Assembly: GCF_900172375.1 (NCBI RefSeq)
Contig: NZ_FWFS01000013.1
Location: 25,794-89,793, forward strand
DNA from: Aquimixticola soesokkakensis
Lineage (GTDB): Bacteria > Pseudomonadota > Alphaproteobacteria > Rhodobacterales > Rhodobacteraceae
Length of the DNA stretch: 64,000 nt
Reading direction: 5' to 3'
The notes under the pieces are model-generated. The model searched no databases and was not told the origin of the DNA. It was given only the letters and a program-made list of their open reading frames with translations. Position numbers and translations under genes: made by a program. Below are positions 18,751-28,475 of this stretch, in pieces. The first letter of the stretch is position 1; every line of letters begins with the position of its first letter.

Positions 18751-20121
18751 CCGACCCCAAGCTTCGAGTTTACGATACAGCGTCGAGGGCGACACGTCCA
18801 AAACCCGCGCTGCCTGGGGAACCGATCCACCCTCGCGCTCGATGGTCGCTTCAATTGCAATGCGTTCGATTTCGGCCAGCGTCATGCCCGCAAAGGCTTC
18901 GATATCGGCCAGCGGTTGGTGGGTCGCAACCTGACCCGTGCCGCCAAAGGTCATGTCACCGCCCGTATCCAGAAAATTCGGCGGCAAGGTGGCGCGGGTC
19001 ACCACAGGGCCGTCGTTCAGCACCACGACATTCCACAGAACATTGAGCAGTTGGCGCACATTCCCGGGCCAGCTGTAGTTCAAGAACAGCTGCTTGACCT
19101 CGTCGTCGAGGGCGCGAAAAGACCGCCCTTCGCGGGTCGCAAACCGTGACAGCATTGCCTCGGCGATCTCGACCACATCGTGGCCGCGGTCGCGCAGGGG
19201 CGGCAGATGCAGAGGCACGACGTGAAGCCGGTAGTACAGATCGGCGCGCAACCGCCCTGCGCGGACCTCTTCCAGCGGGTCGCGCGAGGTGGCGCAGATG
19301 ATGCGCGTCGTGATGCGCTTGCCCTCGGCGGCCCCCAGCGGCGTCACGGTCGAGGTCTGCAAAAACCGCAAGAACCGCGCCTGCAGGCCAAGGTCCATCT
19401 CACAGACCTCATCGAGGAACAGGGTGCCGCCATCGGCGTCTTCGGCGGCCCCGCGTTTGTCGCTGATGGCCGCGGGAAAGGCCCCCGCCACATGGCCGAA
19501 CACTTCGGATTCCAGAAACCCCGAGGGGATCGCGCCGCAATTGAGCGGCACAAACGGGCCGTCGGACTGGCTGGACAGGGCGTGGATCGCCTCGGCGGCG
19601 ATTTCTTTGCCCGCACCGCTTTCGCCGGTGACAAACACGGTCGCCATCGACCCCGCAACCGCGCGGATCGTGCTGTAGACCTGCTGCATCACCGGTGAGG
19701 AGCCGATGAACCCGCCCAGCGGCAAAGCCGTGGGGGTGGCGCGCAGATGTTGGTGGCGTTCCGAGCGGGCATTGGTCACGGCCTTGACAAGGTTCGCCGG
19801 ATCAATCGGCTTGAGCAGAAAGTCGAAGGCCCCGATGCGCATCGCCTCGACCGCCTTGTCGACAGACCCGTTGGCCGTGATCACGATAACCTTCGTCGCC
19901 GGCGCCTGTGCGACCAACTCGGCCAAAAGATCAAGCCCGTCACCGTCAGGCAACAGCAGATCCAACAAAACGATCGGCGGTGCGCCGTTTTGCAAAACCG
20001 CGCGCGCTTGCGACAGGGAACCAACAGCCACGGGGTGGTGACCGACGCTCTCGAGAAGCGCGCAATAGAGCGTCTGGAGAGAGGCTGTGTCTTCAACGAC
20101 GAGGATCTGGTTGGCAATCAT
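18730..20121 (-). CDS. NtrC-family response regulator with a degenerate GAFTGA motif
   Basis: A 463-residue regulator. The receiver domain (1-120) has acidic E10/D11, phospho-acceptor D54 and K104. The AAA+ domain (about 133-360) has Walker A GESGAGKE at 166-173 and Walker B TLFLDEV near 233. A Fis-type HTH is at the C-terminus (VPQAARVLDVSPSTLYRKL). The sigma-54 contact loop, normally GAFTGA, reads GAFPAA (213-218). It may therefore fail to activate sigma-54 polymerase or act in another way, as the sigma-70-linked NtrC of Rhodobacter capsulatus does. Its start overlaps the stop of the kinase gene by ATGA, so the two are translationally coupled. Confidence 0.92.
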   Translation of the reverse strand: MIANQILVVEDTASLQTLYCALLESVGHHPVAVGSLSQARAVLQNGAPPIVLLDLLLPDGDGLDLLAELVAQAPATKVIVITANGSVDKAVEAMRIGAFDFLLKPIDPANLVKAVTNARSERHQHLRATPTALPLGGFIGSSPVMQQVYSTIRAVAGSMATVFVTGESGAGKEIAAEAIHALSSQSDGPFVPLNCGAIPSGFLESEVFGHVAGAFPAAISDKRGAAEDADGGTLFLDEVCEMDLGLQARFLRFLQTSTVTPLGAAEGKRITTRIICATSRDPLEEVRAGRLRADLYYRLHVVPLHLPPLRDRGHDVVEIAEAMLSRFATREGRSFRALDDEVKQLFLNYSWPGNVRQLLNVLWNVVVLNDGPVVTRATLPPNFLDTGGDMTFGGTGQVATHQPLADIEAFAGMTLAEIERIAIEATIEREGGSVPQAARVLDVSPSTLYRKLEAWGRPARPRK

Positions 20122-21740
20122 ATGCAGTCACTATTCTCGAGGCGAATGGCTTTAACAAATTCAACCAGCGCCTGTGTATTCTGTCCCACAGAACGACCGA
20201 GAGCAATAATTTCCGTGATATTTCTGACATTTGCGTCTTGCAAAAGTCGCTGCGCGTTTTCGCGTTCTGCATCGGTTGCGCAGGTGCCAAACAGGCTCGA
20301 GAGGACATGCGCGACGCGCGCGACCGCTTTGTTGTCGCCGCGCGCGAGGGCTTCGTTGAGGGCTTCAGCGGCGCTGGAGAGATCACTTTCGAGGCGTTCG
20401 AGAAAGGTTGCGCGGCTTTCGGGCGTGAGGCGGCTGGCCAGCTTGTTGAGGCGCGCGCGGCGCTGGGCGGTCATCGGATCGTCGATTTTAACCGGTTTTT
20501 CCGGAAAGGGCAGGGGCGAGGGACGGCCTTGGGGGTCGGACTGATACCCCCGCCCAAGCGCGGCCTGAATGGTTTCCCACAGCCGCAGCGTCGAGAGGAT
20601 CGGTTTGGAAAGAATGGCTTGCGCGCCTGCCTGCATGATCGCCTGCCGGTTGGGCGCAAAAATATAGGCCGACAGGGCAATGATCGGTGTCTGGGCAACC
20701 GGCCCCTCGCGGCCTCGCAAAAAGCGAATAACCTCGAGTCCGGTGAACAGAGGCATTTCCATATCGAGAATGGCGAGGTCGAATTTTTCGTCTTCCAGCG
20801 CTTCAAGCGCCGCCAGACCGTCGCCAACAAGGACACAATCCCCCCCCAATTCGCGAATGATCTCGGCCATCATGAAACGGTTTGTTTCGATATCATCGGC
20901 AATCAGAATGCGCAGCCCGTCAAGACGATGCTGCGAAGGATCGGCGGATTGTTCCGACTCCGTCGAGGCAGGGATTCGGTTTGGCACGGTCAGACGGGCC
21001 TCACCGCCGCCTTCGGGGCGGTTGAACAGGTCCAGTTTCGCACCCATCCGCGCCGCCATTTCGCGCACGATCCGCAAGCCAAATCCCGACCCGGGCTCAC
21101 CGACGCCAAGTGCAATCGGCTCGGGCAGGGCGGCGAGGCGCGACATCAGGTCCTTGGGAAAGCCTGGACCTTTGTCGCGCACGCCCAGTTCGATCCCCTC
21201 CGGCGAGGCCTGCGCAAAGAGGGTCACCTGACCCGGGCCGCCGTGGCGGATCGCATTGGCGAGGAAATTGGACAGAATGCGTTCGACCTCCAGACGGTCG
21301 ATCACCGCGTGTTCGGGTAGGTCATCGGCAATGGCAACAGTCAGGCAGCAGCCCGCCGATTTGGCCAGTTTTCGCCACCGAAGCCCCATGTTTTCAACCA
21401 TTTCGCGCAAGGGGATCGGGTCGCTCAGTTCCGGGCCGTCAAGTTTTTCCCCGACCACGAGAAACAGGGCTTCCTCAAGCAACCGCGCCAGATGTTCCGA
21501 TGTCATGCGCAGGCGGGTAACCTCGCTCATGCCGCGGACGGTTGTGTCTTCGCTATGGAAAAACCGCAGGCCCATGATGACATCCGTCATCGCCGAGCGA
21601 ATGTCATGCGCCAACAATGTGAAGCGGCCTGTGTCCGTGGTCTGCAGAGCTGCGCCGATATCCTCGCCTTGGGTCAATGGTAATCCTACTACTCTGTCTT
21701 CTGCGCACGCAGGGGCTCTGCGCGCGCGTACGGGCATCAC
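20118..21740 (-). CDS. Soluble hybrid histidine kinase with receiver and Hpt domains
   Basis: A protein of up to 540 residues with no membrane segment. A kinase core comes first: H45 in LLAHDIRSA, N158 in the N box (NFLANAIRHG), DKGPGFP at 189-195 and GSGFGL at 217-222. A receiver domain follows (D326, K379), then an Hpt-like domain with H478 in ARVAHVLSSLFG. It likely feeds phosphate to the downstream coupled NtrC-type regulator. The HDIR segment replaces the common HE[IL]R. The start is uncertain: GTG 21740, ATG 21737, or TTG 21677, which has AGGA upstream. Confidence 0.88.
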   Translation of the reverse strand: MMPVRARRAPACAEDRVVGLPLTQGEDIGAALQTTDTGRFTLLAHDIRSAMTDVIMGLRFFHSEDTTVRGMSEVTRLRMTSEHLARLLEEALFLVVGEKLDGPELSDPIPLREMVENMGLRWRKLAKSAGCCLTVAIADDLPEHAVIDRLEVERILSNFLANAIRHGGPGQVTLFAQASPEGIELGVRDKGPGFPKDLMSRLAALPEPIALGVGEPGSGFGLRIVREMAARMGAKLDLFNRPEGGGEARLTVPNRIPASTESEQSADPSQHRLDGLRILIADDIETNRFMMAEIIRELGGDCVLVGDGLAALEALEDEKFDLAILDMEMPLFTGLEVIRFLRGREGPVAQTPIIALSAYIFAPNRQAIMQAGAQAILSKPILSTLRLWETIQAALGRGYQSDPQGRPSPLPFPEKPVKIDDPMTAQRRARLNKLASRLTPESRATFLERLESDLSSAAEALNEALARGDNKAVARVAHVLSSLFGTCATDAERENAQRLLQDANVRNITEIIALGRSVGQNTQALVEFVKAIRLENSDCI

Positions 21741-22079
21741 GCCGCGCAGGGCGGCTGGTCTTAACTATATGTTTACCTTTTATCGCACCAAAATTAAGGC
21801 AACAGGCCAAGATGCCTAAAACTTTAGCCGATGCTGTCGTATGGGGCGCGGGCTGTCCATCGTTTGTCATGCATGAGTGGGAATGTGATCTTGGGACTGT
21901 TGCGCGATCTTGGGGTAATGGCAGGGTTTGACGGTATGGCCAGTCGTTAGGGGCCAGCCTTTAGAGGCCAGTCCTTAGGGTCCAGTCGTCGAGCCTGCTG
22001 TCGGGACATGCCGCAAATATGACAACGGGCGACAGTGTCCTGCCGCCCGCTTGGAAAAGATCGTTTCAGATCGCTGCGC
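21741..22079. other. Intergenic region between maeB and the kinase gene
   Basis: These 339 bp carry no convincing gene on either strand. They should hold the kinase promoter. A weak GC hairpin (22026-22049) may end maeB, and a 14-bp tandem array lies at 21937-21992. Confidence 0.6.
21937..21992. repeat. 14-bp tandem repeat, four units
   Basis: Four back-to-back 14-bp units, starting at 21937, 21951, 21965 and 21979, share the core GGCCAGTCNTTAG with some changes. No coding frame uses them. Confidence 0.85.
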
Positions 22080-24428
22080 TTATCCGTAATGCGCGACGGG
22101 GGTTCCCGCGATGGCCGACATGTTCAACAATCCACGCGACGTGATCGAGGGCGTCACGATATGGGCCCGGTTGCCCATGCCCATCAGGATCGGACCGACC
22201 TCAAGCCCCATGCCTTTGGTCTTGAGGATGTTGCGCACGCCAGAGGCCGCGTCGGAATTGGCGAACACCAGAACATTCGCGGGACCCGCAAGGCGCGAGT
22301 CGGGGAAAATCCGCTCGCGGGTGTCCACCGAAAGCGCGCTGTCGATGTGCATTTCGCCTTCATAGGCAAAGTTGCGCGGGGCGCTGTCGAGAATCTCCAT
22401 CGCTGCGCGGGTGACGCGCCCCGACGCGCAATCGAGGTTGCCGAACTGCGAATGCGAACAGATCGCCACCTGCGGCTCCAGCCCAAAGCGCCGCACGTGG
22501 CGCGCCGCCGCGATGCAGCTTTCGGCGATTTGCTGTGCCGTGGGTTCGGGGTGCACATGGGTGTCTGCGATGAACAGCGGCCCGTCTTCGAGGATCATCA
22601 ACGACAGCGCGCCGATCGGGTGTAGCCCCTGCGTGCCCTGCGGTGCGCCCAGCACCTGGCTGATGTAGTTGAGGTGCCACAGATACTGACCGAATGTGCC
22701 ACAGATCATGCTGTCGGCATGGCCCAGATGCACCATGATTGCCGCAATGGCTGTCGTGTTGGTGCGCAGGATGGCCTTTGCCAGATCCGGCGTCACACCG
22801 CGGCGCGCCATGATTTTATGGTATTCGGACCAATATTGACGATAGCGCGCATCGCTTTCGGGGTTCACGATTTCAAAGTCCACACCGGGGCGGATTTGCA
22901 GACCCGAGCGCTCGGCGCGCACCGCGATCACCTCGGGGCGGCCGATCAGGATCGGCTTGTCGGTGGTTTCCTCGATCATCGCGGAGGCTGCACGCAGCAC
23001 GCGCTCGTCCTCGCCTTCGGCAAAGACGATGCGCCGTTCGGCCTGGTTGGCGGCGGCAAAAACCGGTTTCATCAGCAGGGCGGATTTGAACACCGAGCCG
23101 TCGAGCTTGGCTTTGTAGCCCGCGATGTCGTCGAGGGGGCGGGTGGCGACCCCGCTTGCCATCGCCGCTTTGGCCACGGCGGTCGCAACGACCCCCATGA
23201 GCCGCGGATCAAAGGGTTTGGGGATCAGATATTCCGCGCCAAAGGTAAGCTGCTCGCCCTGATAGGCCGCGGCGGCTTCGGCAGAGGTCGTGGCGCGTGC
23301 GAGGGCCGCGATGCCTTCGATGCAGGCGATTTTCATCTCGTCGTTGATCTCGGTCGCCCCCACGTCGAGCGCCCCGCGAAAGATGAAGGGGAAACACAGC
23401 ACGTTGTTGACCTGGTTGGGGTAATCCGAGCGCCCCGTGGCCATGATCGCGTCGGGCGAGACCTTTTTGACCTCTTCGGGGGTGATTTCCGGCGTGGGGT
23501 TGGCCAGTGCAAAAATGATCGGCTGCGGCGCCATCTTGGCGACCATTTCGGGCTTGAGCACGCCGGGACCGGAGAGGCCGAGGAACAGGTCAGCGCCCGC
23601 GATCACGTCGCCCACGGTGCGCAGATCGGACACCTGTGCGTAATCGGCCTTTTGCGGGTTGAGGTCGGTGCGCTCGCTGTGCACGAGCCCCTCGATATCA
23701 CAAAGCCACACATTTTCACGTTTGACGCCCAGCTTTAGAAGCATGTTGAGGCAGGCGATGCCAGCAGCCCCGCCACCGGTCGAGACCACTTTGATATCCG
23801 CAAAATTCTTGCCCGCGACCCGCAGCGCATTGGTGGCGGCAGCCCCCACAACGATGGCCGTACCGTGCTGATCGTCATGGAAAACAGGGATATTCATCCG
23901 TTCGCGGCACAGTTGTTCAACGATAAAGCATTCGGGCGCTTTGATGTCTTCCAGGTTGATCGCGCCAAAGGTCGGTTCCAGCGCGCAGACGATATCGGCC
24001 AGCTTGTAGGGGTCGGCTTCGTTCACCTCGATGTCAAAACAGTCGATATTGGCGAATTTCTTGAACAGGACGGCTTTGCCTTCCATCACCGGTTTGGAGG
24101 CAATCGCCCCGATGTTGCCAAGCCCCAGAACGGCCGAGCCGTTCGATACCACGGCGACCAGATTGCCGCGCGAGGTGTAGCGCGAGGCGGTGGCAGGGTC
24201 GGCCTTGATTTCCAGACAGGCCTCGGCAACGCCGGGAGAATAGGCAAGGCTGAGGTCGCGCCCGTTGGCCAGCGGCTTGGTCGCGCGGATCTCGAGTTTG
24301 CCCGGCTTGGGCTCCTCGTGATAGCGCAGCGCAGCGCGGCGCAGTTGGGCCTGACGGTCCTCGGACCGGTCTTCGGTCGAATGCGTGGCGGAAGCGGTGG
24401 TGGTCTCGTCTGTCCGGTCGGTGGGCAC
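22080..24428 (-). CDS. maeB: NADP-dependent malic enzyme with phosphotransacetylase-like C-terminal domain
   Basis: A 782-residue MaeB-type enzyme that decarboxylates malate to pyruvate. The N-terminal malic domain (about 30-180) includes [13 protein letters not shown] and the NAD(P) domain has [12 protein letters not shown]. From about residue 450 a PTA/PTB-type domain ([15 protein letters not shown]) follows; in this class it is thought to bind acetyl-CoA and regulate the enzyme. The start is GTG at 24428 with AAGGAGA upstream. It is divergent from the nucleoside salvage operon. Confidence 0.96.
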   Translation of the reverse strand: MPTDRTDETTTASATHSTEDRSEDRQAQLRRAALRYHEEPKPGKLEIRATKPLANGRDLSLAYSPGVAEACLEIKADPATASRYTSRGNLVAVVSNGSAVLGLGNIGAIASKPVMEGKAVLFKKFANIDCFDIEVNEADPYKLADIVCALEPTFGAINLEDIKAPECFIVEQLCRERMNIPVFHDDQHGTAIVVGAAATNALRVAGKNFADIKVVSTGGGAAGIACLNMLLKLGVKRENVWLCDIEGLVHSERTDLNPQKADYAQVSDLRTVGDVIAGADLFLGLSGPGVLKPEMVAKMAPQPIIFALANPTPEITPEEVKKVSPDAIMATGRSDYPNQVNNVLCFPFIFRGALDVGATEINDEMKIACIEGIAALARATTSAEAAAAYQGEQLTFGAEYLIPKPFDPRLMGVVATAVAKAAMASGVATRPLDDIAGYKAKLDGSVFKSALLMKPVFAAANQAERRIVFAEGEDERVLRAASAMIEETTDKPILIGRPEVIAVRAERSGLQIRPGVDFEIVNPESDARYRQYWSEYHKIMARRGVTPDLAKAILRTNTTAIAAIMVHLGHADSMICGTFGQYLWHLNYISQVLGAPQGTQGLHPIGALSLMILEDGPLFIADTHVHPEPTAQQIAESCIAAARHVRRFGLEPQVAICSHSQFGNLDCASGRVTRAAMEILDSAPRNFAYEGEMHIDSALSVDTRERIFPDSRLAGPANVLVFANSDAASGVRNILKTKGMGLEVGPILMGMGNRAHIVTPSITSRGLLNMSAIAGTPVAHYG

Positions 24429-24703
24429 GGCTGTCTCCTTGGAGATTGTTCAGCGTTAAACTACTTATTGCGGTCGGGTCTCTCCTTCTGGGGTTCAAGC
24501 CCTTCTGGGGCTGGATTTCAAGTGATATCGCCCTCTGCAATGCAGCATCTGCCCTTTTCGACAGCGTTCGGAGGCAAAGCTGTCCCAAATGCTCCTGCCA
24601 AAGGCCAAGGACCGGCTGCTATCCGCGCAAGGCGCTTGCAACCGCAGGGCCTGCGGCGCAATCTGGACCGAATGATAAAATTCTAGCGAGACCGCGCCAA
24701 ACG

Positions 24704-25132
24704 ATGAGCCACTCCGCCGATCCCTCCCCCGAAGATCTGACGCGCTACCTGCGCGAGGCCGCCACGGCCATCCGTCCCCGGGCCTATGCGCCCTATTCCA
24801 GGTTTCAGGTCGGTGCGGCCTTGCGCACGACCAGCGGCGCGGTGTTCACCGGCGTGAATGTCGAAAACGTTGCCTACCCCGAAGGCACCTGCGCCGAAGC
24901 GGGGGCGATTGCTGCAATGATTGCCGCCGGCGAAACGCAGATTGCCGAAGTCTGCGTGATCGCCCAAAGCCCGCTTCCGGTCACGCCCTGTGGCGGCTGT
25001 CGCCAGAAACTCAAAGAGTTTTCCACGCCCGATGTCAAAGTCACCATGACCACGACGCAGGGCCGCGATCTGGTGATGACGATGGGCGAGTTGTTGCCCG
25101 GCGCCTTTACCGCCGACCACCTGGAGCTGTGA
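24704..25132 (+). CDS. cdd: Cytidine deaminase
   Basis: A 142-residue homotetramer-type cytidine deaminase that converts cytidine and deoxycytidine to uridine and deoxyuridine. The zinc site is formed by NVENVAYPEGTCAEAGAI (cysteine ligand and catalytic glutamate) and PCGGCRQ (two cysteines). The ATG at 24704 fits the family length; the frame is open further upstream without family sequence. It begins a tight salvage operon: deoA starts 2 bases after its stop. Confidence 0.95.
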   Translation: MSHSADPSPEDLTRYLREAATAIRPRAYAPYSRFQVGAALRTTSGAVFTGVNVENVAYPEGTCAEAGAIAAMIAAGETQIAEVCVIAQSPLPVTPCGGCRQKLKEFSTPDVKVTMTTTQGRDLVMTMGELLPGAFTADHLEL

Positions 25133-25134
25133 CC

Positions 25135-26472
25135 ATGGCGGGGGGCGCATCATCGGCGGGCTTTGACCCGCGCGCGTTGATTGCCAAACTGCGCGACAGT
25201 GTCGAACCCGACGCAGGCGCGCTGGCGCAGTTTTCGCAGGGCCTTGCGGATGGCGGCGTCAGTGACGCCCAGGCTGCGGCCTTTGCCATGGCGGTGTTTT
25301 TGAACGGGCTGTCGGAAAGCGCGCGGGTCGATTTGACCACGGCAATGCGCGACAGCGGCGATGTGTTGCATTGGGATCTGCCCGGACCGGCCATCGACAA
25401 ACATTCCACCGGCGGCGTCGGTGACAGCGTGTCCTTGCTGCTGGCTCCGGCGCTGGCGGCGCTGGGCTGTTACGTGCCGATGGTCTCGGGGCGCGGGCTG
25501 GGTCACACGGGCGGCACATTGGACAAACTCGAATCCATTCCCGGTCTGCGCACCGAAGTGGATGCCCATAAATTTCGCGACATCACCACCCGCGCCGGCT
25601 GCGCCATCGTTTCGGCGACAGGGCGCATCGCCCCTGCGGACAAGCGGCTCTATGCGATCCGCGACGTGACGGGGACGGTTGAAAGCCTCGATCTGATCAC
25701 CGCGTCGATCCTGTCCAAAAAGCTCGCTGCCGGTTTGGAAGCGTTGGTGCTGGATGTAAAATGCGGTTCGGGTGCCTTCATGAAGACCAAGGACGACGCC
25801 CGCGCTCTGGCGCGCGCTCTGGTGCGCACGGCGCAGGGAGCGGGGTGCAAAACCTCCGCGCTGATCACCGATATGAACCAGCCGTGCTGCGGCGCGCTGG
25901 GCAATGCGCTTGAGATCATGGAAGTGATGGAAGCGCTGACCAGCGGCGAAGTGGACTCCGCGCTGTGCGATCTGACCTGCGCGCTGGGCGGCGAATTGAT
26001 GGTCTCGGCGGGGCTTGCGCCCACGGCAGATGAGGCGGCATGGGACATTCGCGATGTGCTGGCCGACGGGCGGGCAGCCGAACGGTTCGGCGTCATGGTG
26101 GGCGCTTTGGGTGGTCCTGTGGATTTCGTGGATCGCTGGCGCGACCGCTTGCCTTCGGCTCCGGTCGTGCGCGATGTCTGCGCGCCCAAAAATGGCTATG
26201 TCGTTGAAATGGATTGCGAAGCCCTGGGGAATGTCGTCGTGCATCTGGGGGGCGGCCGCCTGAAGGACGGCGATAAAATCGACCCCGCTGTGGGGCTGTC
26301 GCAGGTCTGTATGTTAGGCGATTCTGTGAATCCCGATGTGCCGATGTGCCTCATTCACGCGCGCAGTGACGCTCAGGCAGATGCTGCCGAAGCCGCGATC
26401 CGCAGGGCGGTGGTGATCGGCGAGCGCCCCGTCAACGAACCGCCGCTGGTTTACGAACGGATCACCGCATGA
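25135..26472 (+). CDS. deoA: Thymidine phosphorylase
   Basis: A 445-residue phosphorylase that splits thymidine or deoxyuridine into base and deoxyribose 1-phosphate. DKHSTGGVGD binds phosphate and SGRGLGHTGGTLDKL follows, both signature segments. The chosen ATG is at 25135; a GTG two codons earlier overlaps the cdd stop. Its stop overlaps the start of deoB by ATGA, so expression is coupled. Confidence 0.96.
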   Translation: MAGGASSAGFDPRALIAKLRDSVEPDAGALAQFSQGLADGGVSDAQAAAFAMAVFLNGLSESARVDLTTAMRDSGDVLHWDLPGPAIDKHSTGGVGDSVSLLLAPALAALGCYVPMVSGRGLGHTGGTLDKLESIPGLRTEVDAHKFRDITTRAGCAIVSATGRIAPADKRLYAIRDVTGTVESLDLITASILSKKLAAGLEALVLDVKCGSGAFMKTKDDARALARALVRTAQGAGCKTSALITDMNQPCCGALGNALEIMEVMEALTSGEVDSALCDLTCALGGELMVSAGLAPTADEAAWDIRDVLADGRAAERFGVMVGALGGPVDFVDRWRDRLPSAPVVRDVCAPKNGYVVEMDCEALGNVVVHLGGGRLKDGDKIDPAVGLSQVCMLGDSVNPDVPMCLIHARSDAQADAAEAAIRRAVVIGERPVNEPPLVYERITA

Positions 26473-27713
26473 GCCGCGCATTTTTGATCGTTCTGGATTC
26501 TGTCGGTCTTGGCGGTGCGCCGGATGCGGCCGCTTTTTTCAACGACGGACGCCCCGATACGGGGGCCAATACCCTGGCGCATATCGCGCAGGCCTGCGCT
26601 ACGGGGGGCGCCAACGCGGGGCGCAGCGGCCCGCTGCACATGCCGAATCTGGATGCGCTGGGCCTGGGTGCGGCGATCGCCCTGACCACGGGCAGCGCGC
26701 CGGATCTGGGCGCGCGCGGGGCGGCGCCTGCGGGTCTGTTCGGCGTCGCACAAGAAGTGTCCAACGGCAAGGATACCCCCTCGGGCCATTGGGAACTCGC
26801 CGGTGTGCCGGTGCCCTTTGACTGGGGGTATTTTCCCAAAGAAGACCCCGCGTTTTCGCCGGAGTTGCAGGCGCGGGTTGCGCAGCTGTGCGGCGCGGGC
26901 GGGACTTTGGGCAATTGCCATGCGTCGGGGACGAATATCATCGAAAGCCTCGCCGAGGAGCACATGCGCTGCGGTTGGCCGATCTGCTATACCTCGGTGG
27001 ACAGCGTGTTCCAGATCGCGGCACATGAGGAAACCTTTGGCCTTGCGCGCCTGTTGACGCTTTGTGAAGACCTCGCCCCCGAATTGCACGCGCGCAACAT
27101 CGGGCGGGTGATCGCGCGCCCCTTTGTGGGCGATGCGCAGCGCGGCTTCAAGCGCACGGCCAATCGTCACGACTACGCGATGATGCCGCCCAGTCCGACG
27201 CTGTGCGACTGGGTGCATGGGGCGGGCCGAGCTGTGCATGCCATTGGCAAGATTGGCGATATTTTCTCGATGCAGGGAATTGACGACTGCGTCAAAGGCA
27301 GCGATGCGCAATTGTTCGATCATCTTGTGCAAGCGGCGCGCACCGCGCAAGACGGCGCGCTGGTCTTTGCCAATTTCGTTGAATTTGACAGCCTGTACGG
27401 GCACCGGCGCGATGTGTCCGGCTATGCGCGGCATCTGGAATGGTTCGACGCGGCGCTGCCGCGCCTGTTCCAGCACGCCCGCCCTGACGATTTGTTCCTG
27501 TTCACCGCCGATCACGGCAACGACCCGACGTGGCACGGCACGGATCACACCCGCGAGCGGGTGCCGGTTTTGGGCTTTGGCGTCGGGGCGCAGGCGGTCG
27601 GTCCCGTGGCCTTCGTCGATATTGCCGCGTCGATCGCGGCGCATCTCAACGTGCCGGCGCAGGGCAACGGGCGCTCGTTTCTGTCCGCGCCATCCCCCGA
27701 AAATGCAAAATAA
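26469..27713 (+). CDS. deoB: Phosphopentomutase
   Basis: A 414-residue alkaline-phosphatase-superfamily mutase that interconverts (deoxy)ribose 1-phosphate and 5-phosphate. The N-terminal metal site is in LDSVGLGG, followed by [10 protein letters not shown]. The C-terminal metal site is in TADHGNDPT. It would take deoxyribose 1-phosphate from DeoA. A deoC aldolase is not in the window. It starts inside the deoA stop and ends 19 bp before upp. Confidence 0.96.
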   Translation: MSRAFLIVLDSVGLGGAPDAAAFFNDGRPDTGANTLAHIAQACATGGANAGRSGPLHMPNLDALGLGAAIALTTGSAPDLGARGAAPAGLFGVAQEVSNGKDTPSGHWELAGVPVPFDWGYFPKEDPAFSPELQARVAQLCGAGGTLGNCHASGTNIIESLAEEHMRCGWPICYTSVDSVFQIAAHEETFGLARLLTLCEDLAPELHARNIGRVIARPFVGDAQRGFKRTANRHDYAMMPPSPTLCDWVHGAGRAVHAIGKIGDIFSMQGIDDCVKGSDAQLFDHLVQAARTAQDGALVFANFVEFDSLYGHRRDVSGYARHLEWFDAALPRLFQHARPDDLFLFTADHGNDPTWHGTDHTRERVPVLGFGVGAQAVGPVAFVDIAASIAAHLNVPAQGNGRSFLSAPSPENAK

Positions 27714-27732
27714 TGACCCAAGAGGCCCCGAC

Positions 27733-28365
27733 ATGCTTGACCATCTGACTGTGGTGAAACACCCGCTTGTGCAGCACAAACTGACCATCATGCGCGACCG
27801 TGACACGCCGACGGCGGTGTTTCGCCAACTCTTGCGCGAGATTTCCCAGTTGCTTGCCTATGAGATCACCCGTGGTCTCGACATGACCACCAAACGGATC
27901 GAGACGCCGATGCAGCCGATGGATGCCCCGACGCTGGCGGGCAAGAAACTGGCGCTGATTTCGATCCTGCGCGCGGGCAACGGGTTGCTTGACGGGGTGT
28001 TGGAACTGATCCCTTCGGCGCGCGTCGGATTTGTCGGCCTTTACCGCGATGAAGAAACGCTGGAACCGGTGGAATATTATTTCAAAGTCCCCGAGGCGCT
28101 TGAAGACCGCCTTGTCATCGCCGTGGACCCGATGCTGGCGACCGGAAATTCCTCGGCGGCAGCCATCACCAAACTCAAGGAGGCAGGGGCGACCAACATC
28201 CGCTTTCTCTGCCTGCTCGCCTCGCCCGAGGGGGTGGCAAAGATGAAAGAGGTGCATCCCGATGTGCCCATCGTGACGGCGGCGCTCGACGATTGCCTCA
28301 ACGAAAAGGGATACATCGTGCCCGGATTGGGCGACGCGGGGGATCGGATGTTCGGCACAAAATAG
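27733..28365 (+). CDS. upp: Uracil phosphoribosyltransferase
   Basis: A 210-residue PRPP-dependent enzyme that turns uracil into [15 protein letters not shown] and the PRPP loop [13 protein letters not shown] are present, and the C-terminal uracil site contains [12 protein letters not shown]. It is the last gene of the cdd-deoA-deoB-upp operon, so uracil released upstream would be salvaged here. Confidence 0.97.
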   Translation: MLDHLTVVKHPLVQHKLTIMRDRDTPTAVFRQLLREISQLLAYEITRGLDMTTKRIETPMQPMDAPTLAGKKLALISILRAGNGLLDGVLELIPSARVGFVGLYRDEETLEPVEYYFKVPEALEDRLVIAVDPMLATGNSSAAAITKLKEAGATNIRFLCLLASPEGVAKMKEVHPDVPIVTAALDDCLNEKGYIVPGLGDAGDRMFGTK

Positions 28366-28475
28366 CCAACTGCCCTGCGCAGGCCGCTTTGCTGCCCCAT
28401 TCCTGCCACATTGTTCTTTGCAACCGAGGGTAGCTGCGTTATCCTCGGACACAATAATTTGTGTAGAGGCACGAA

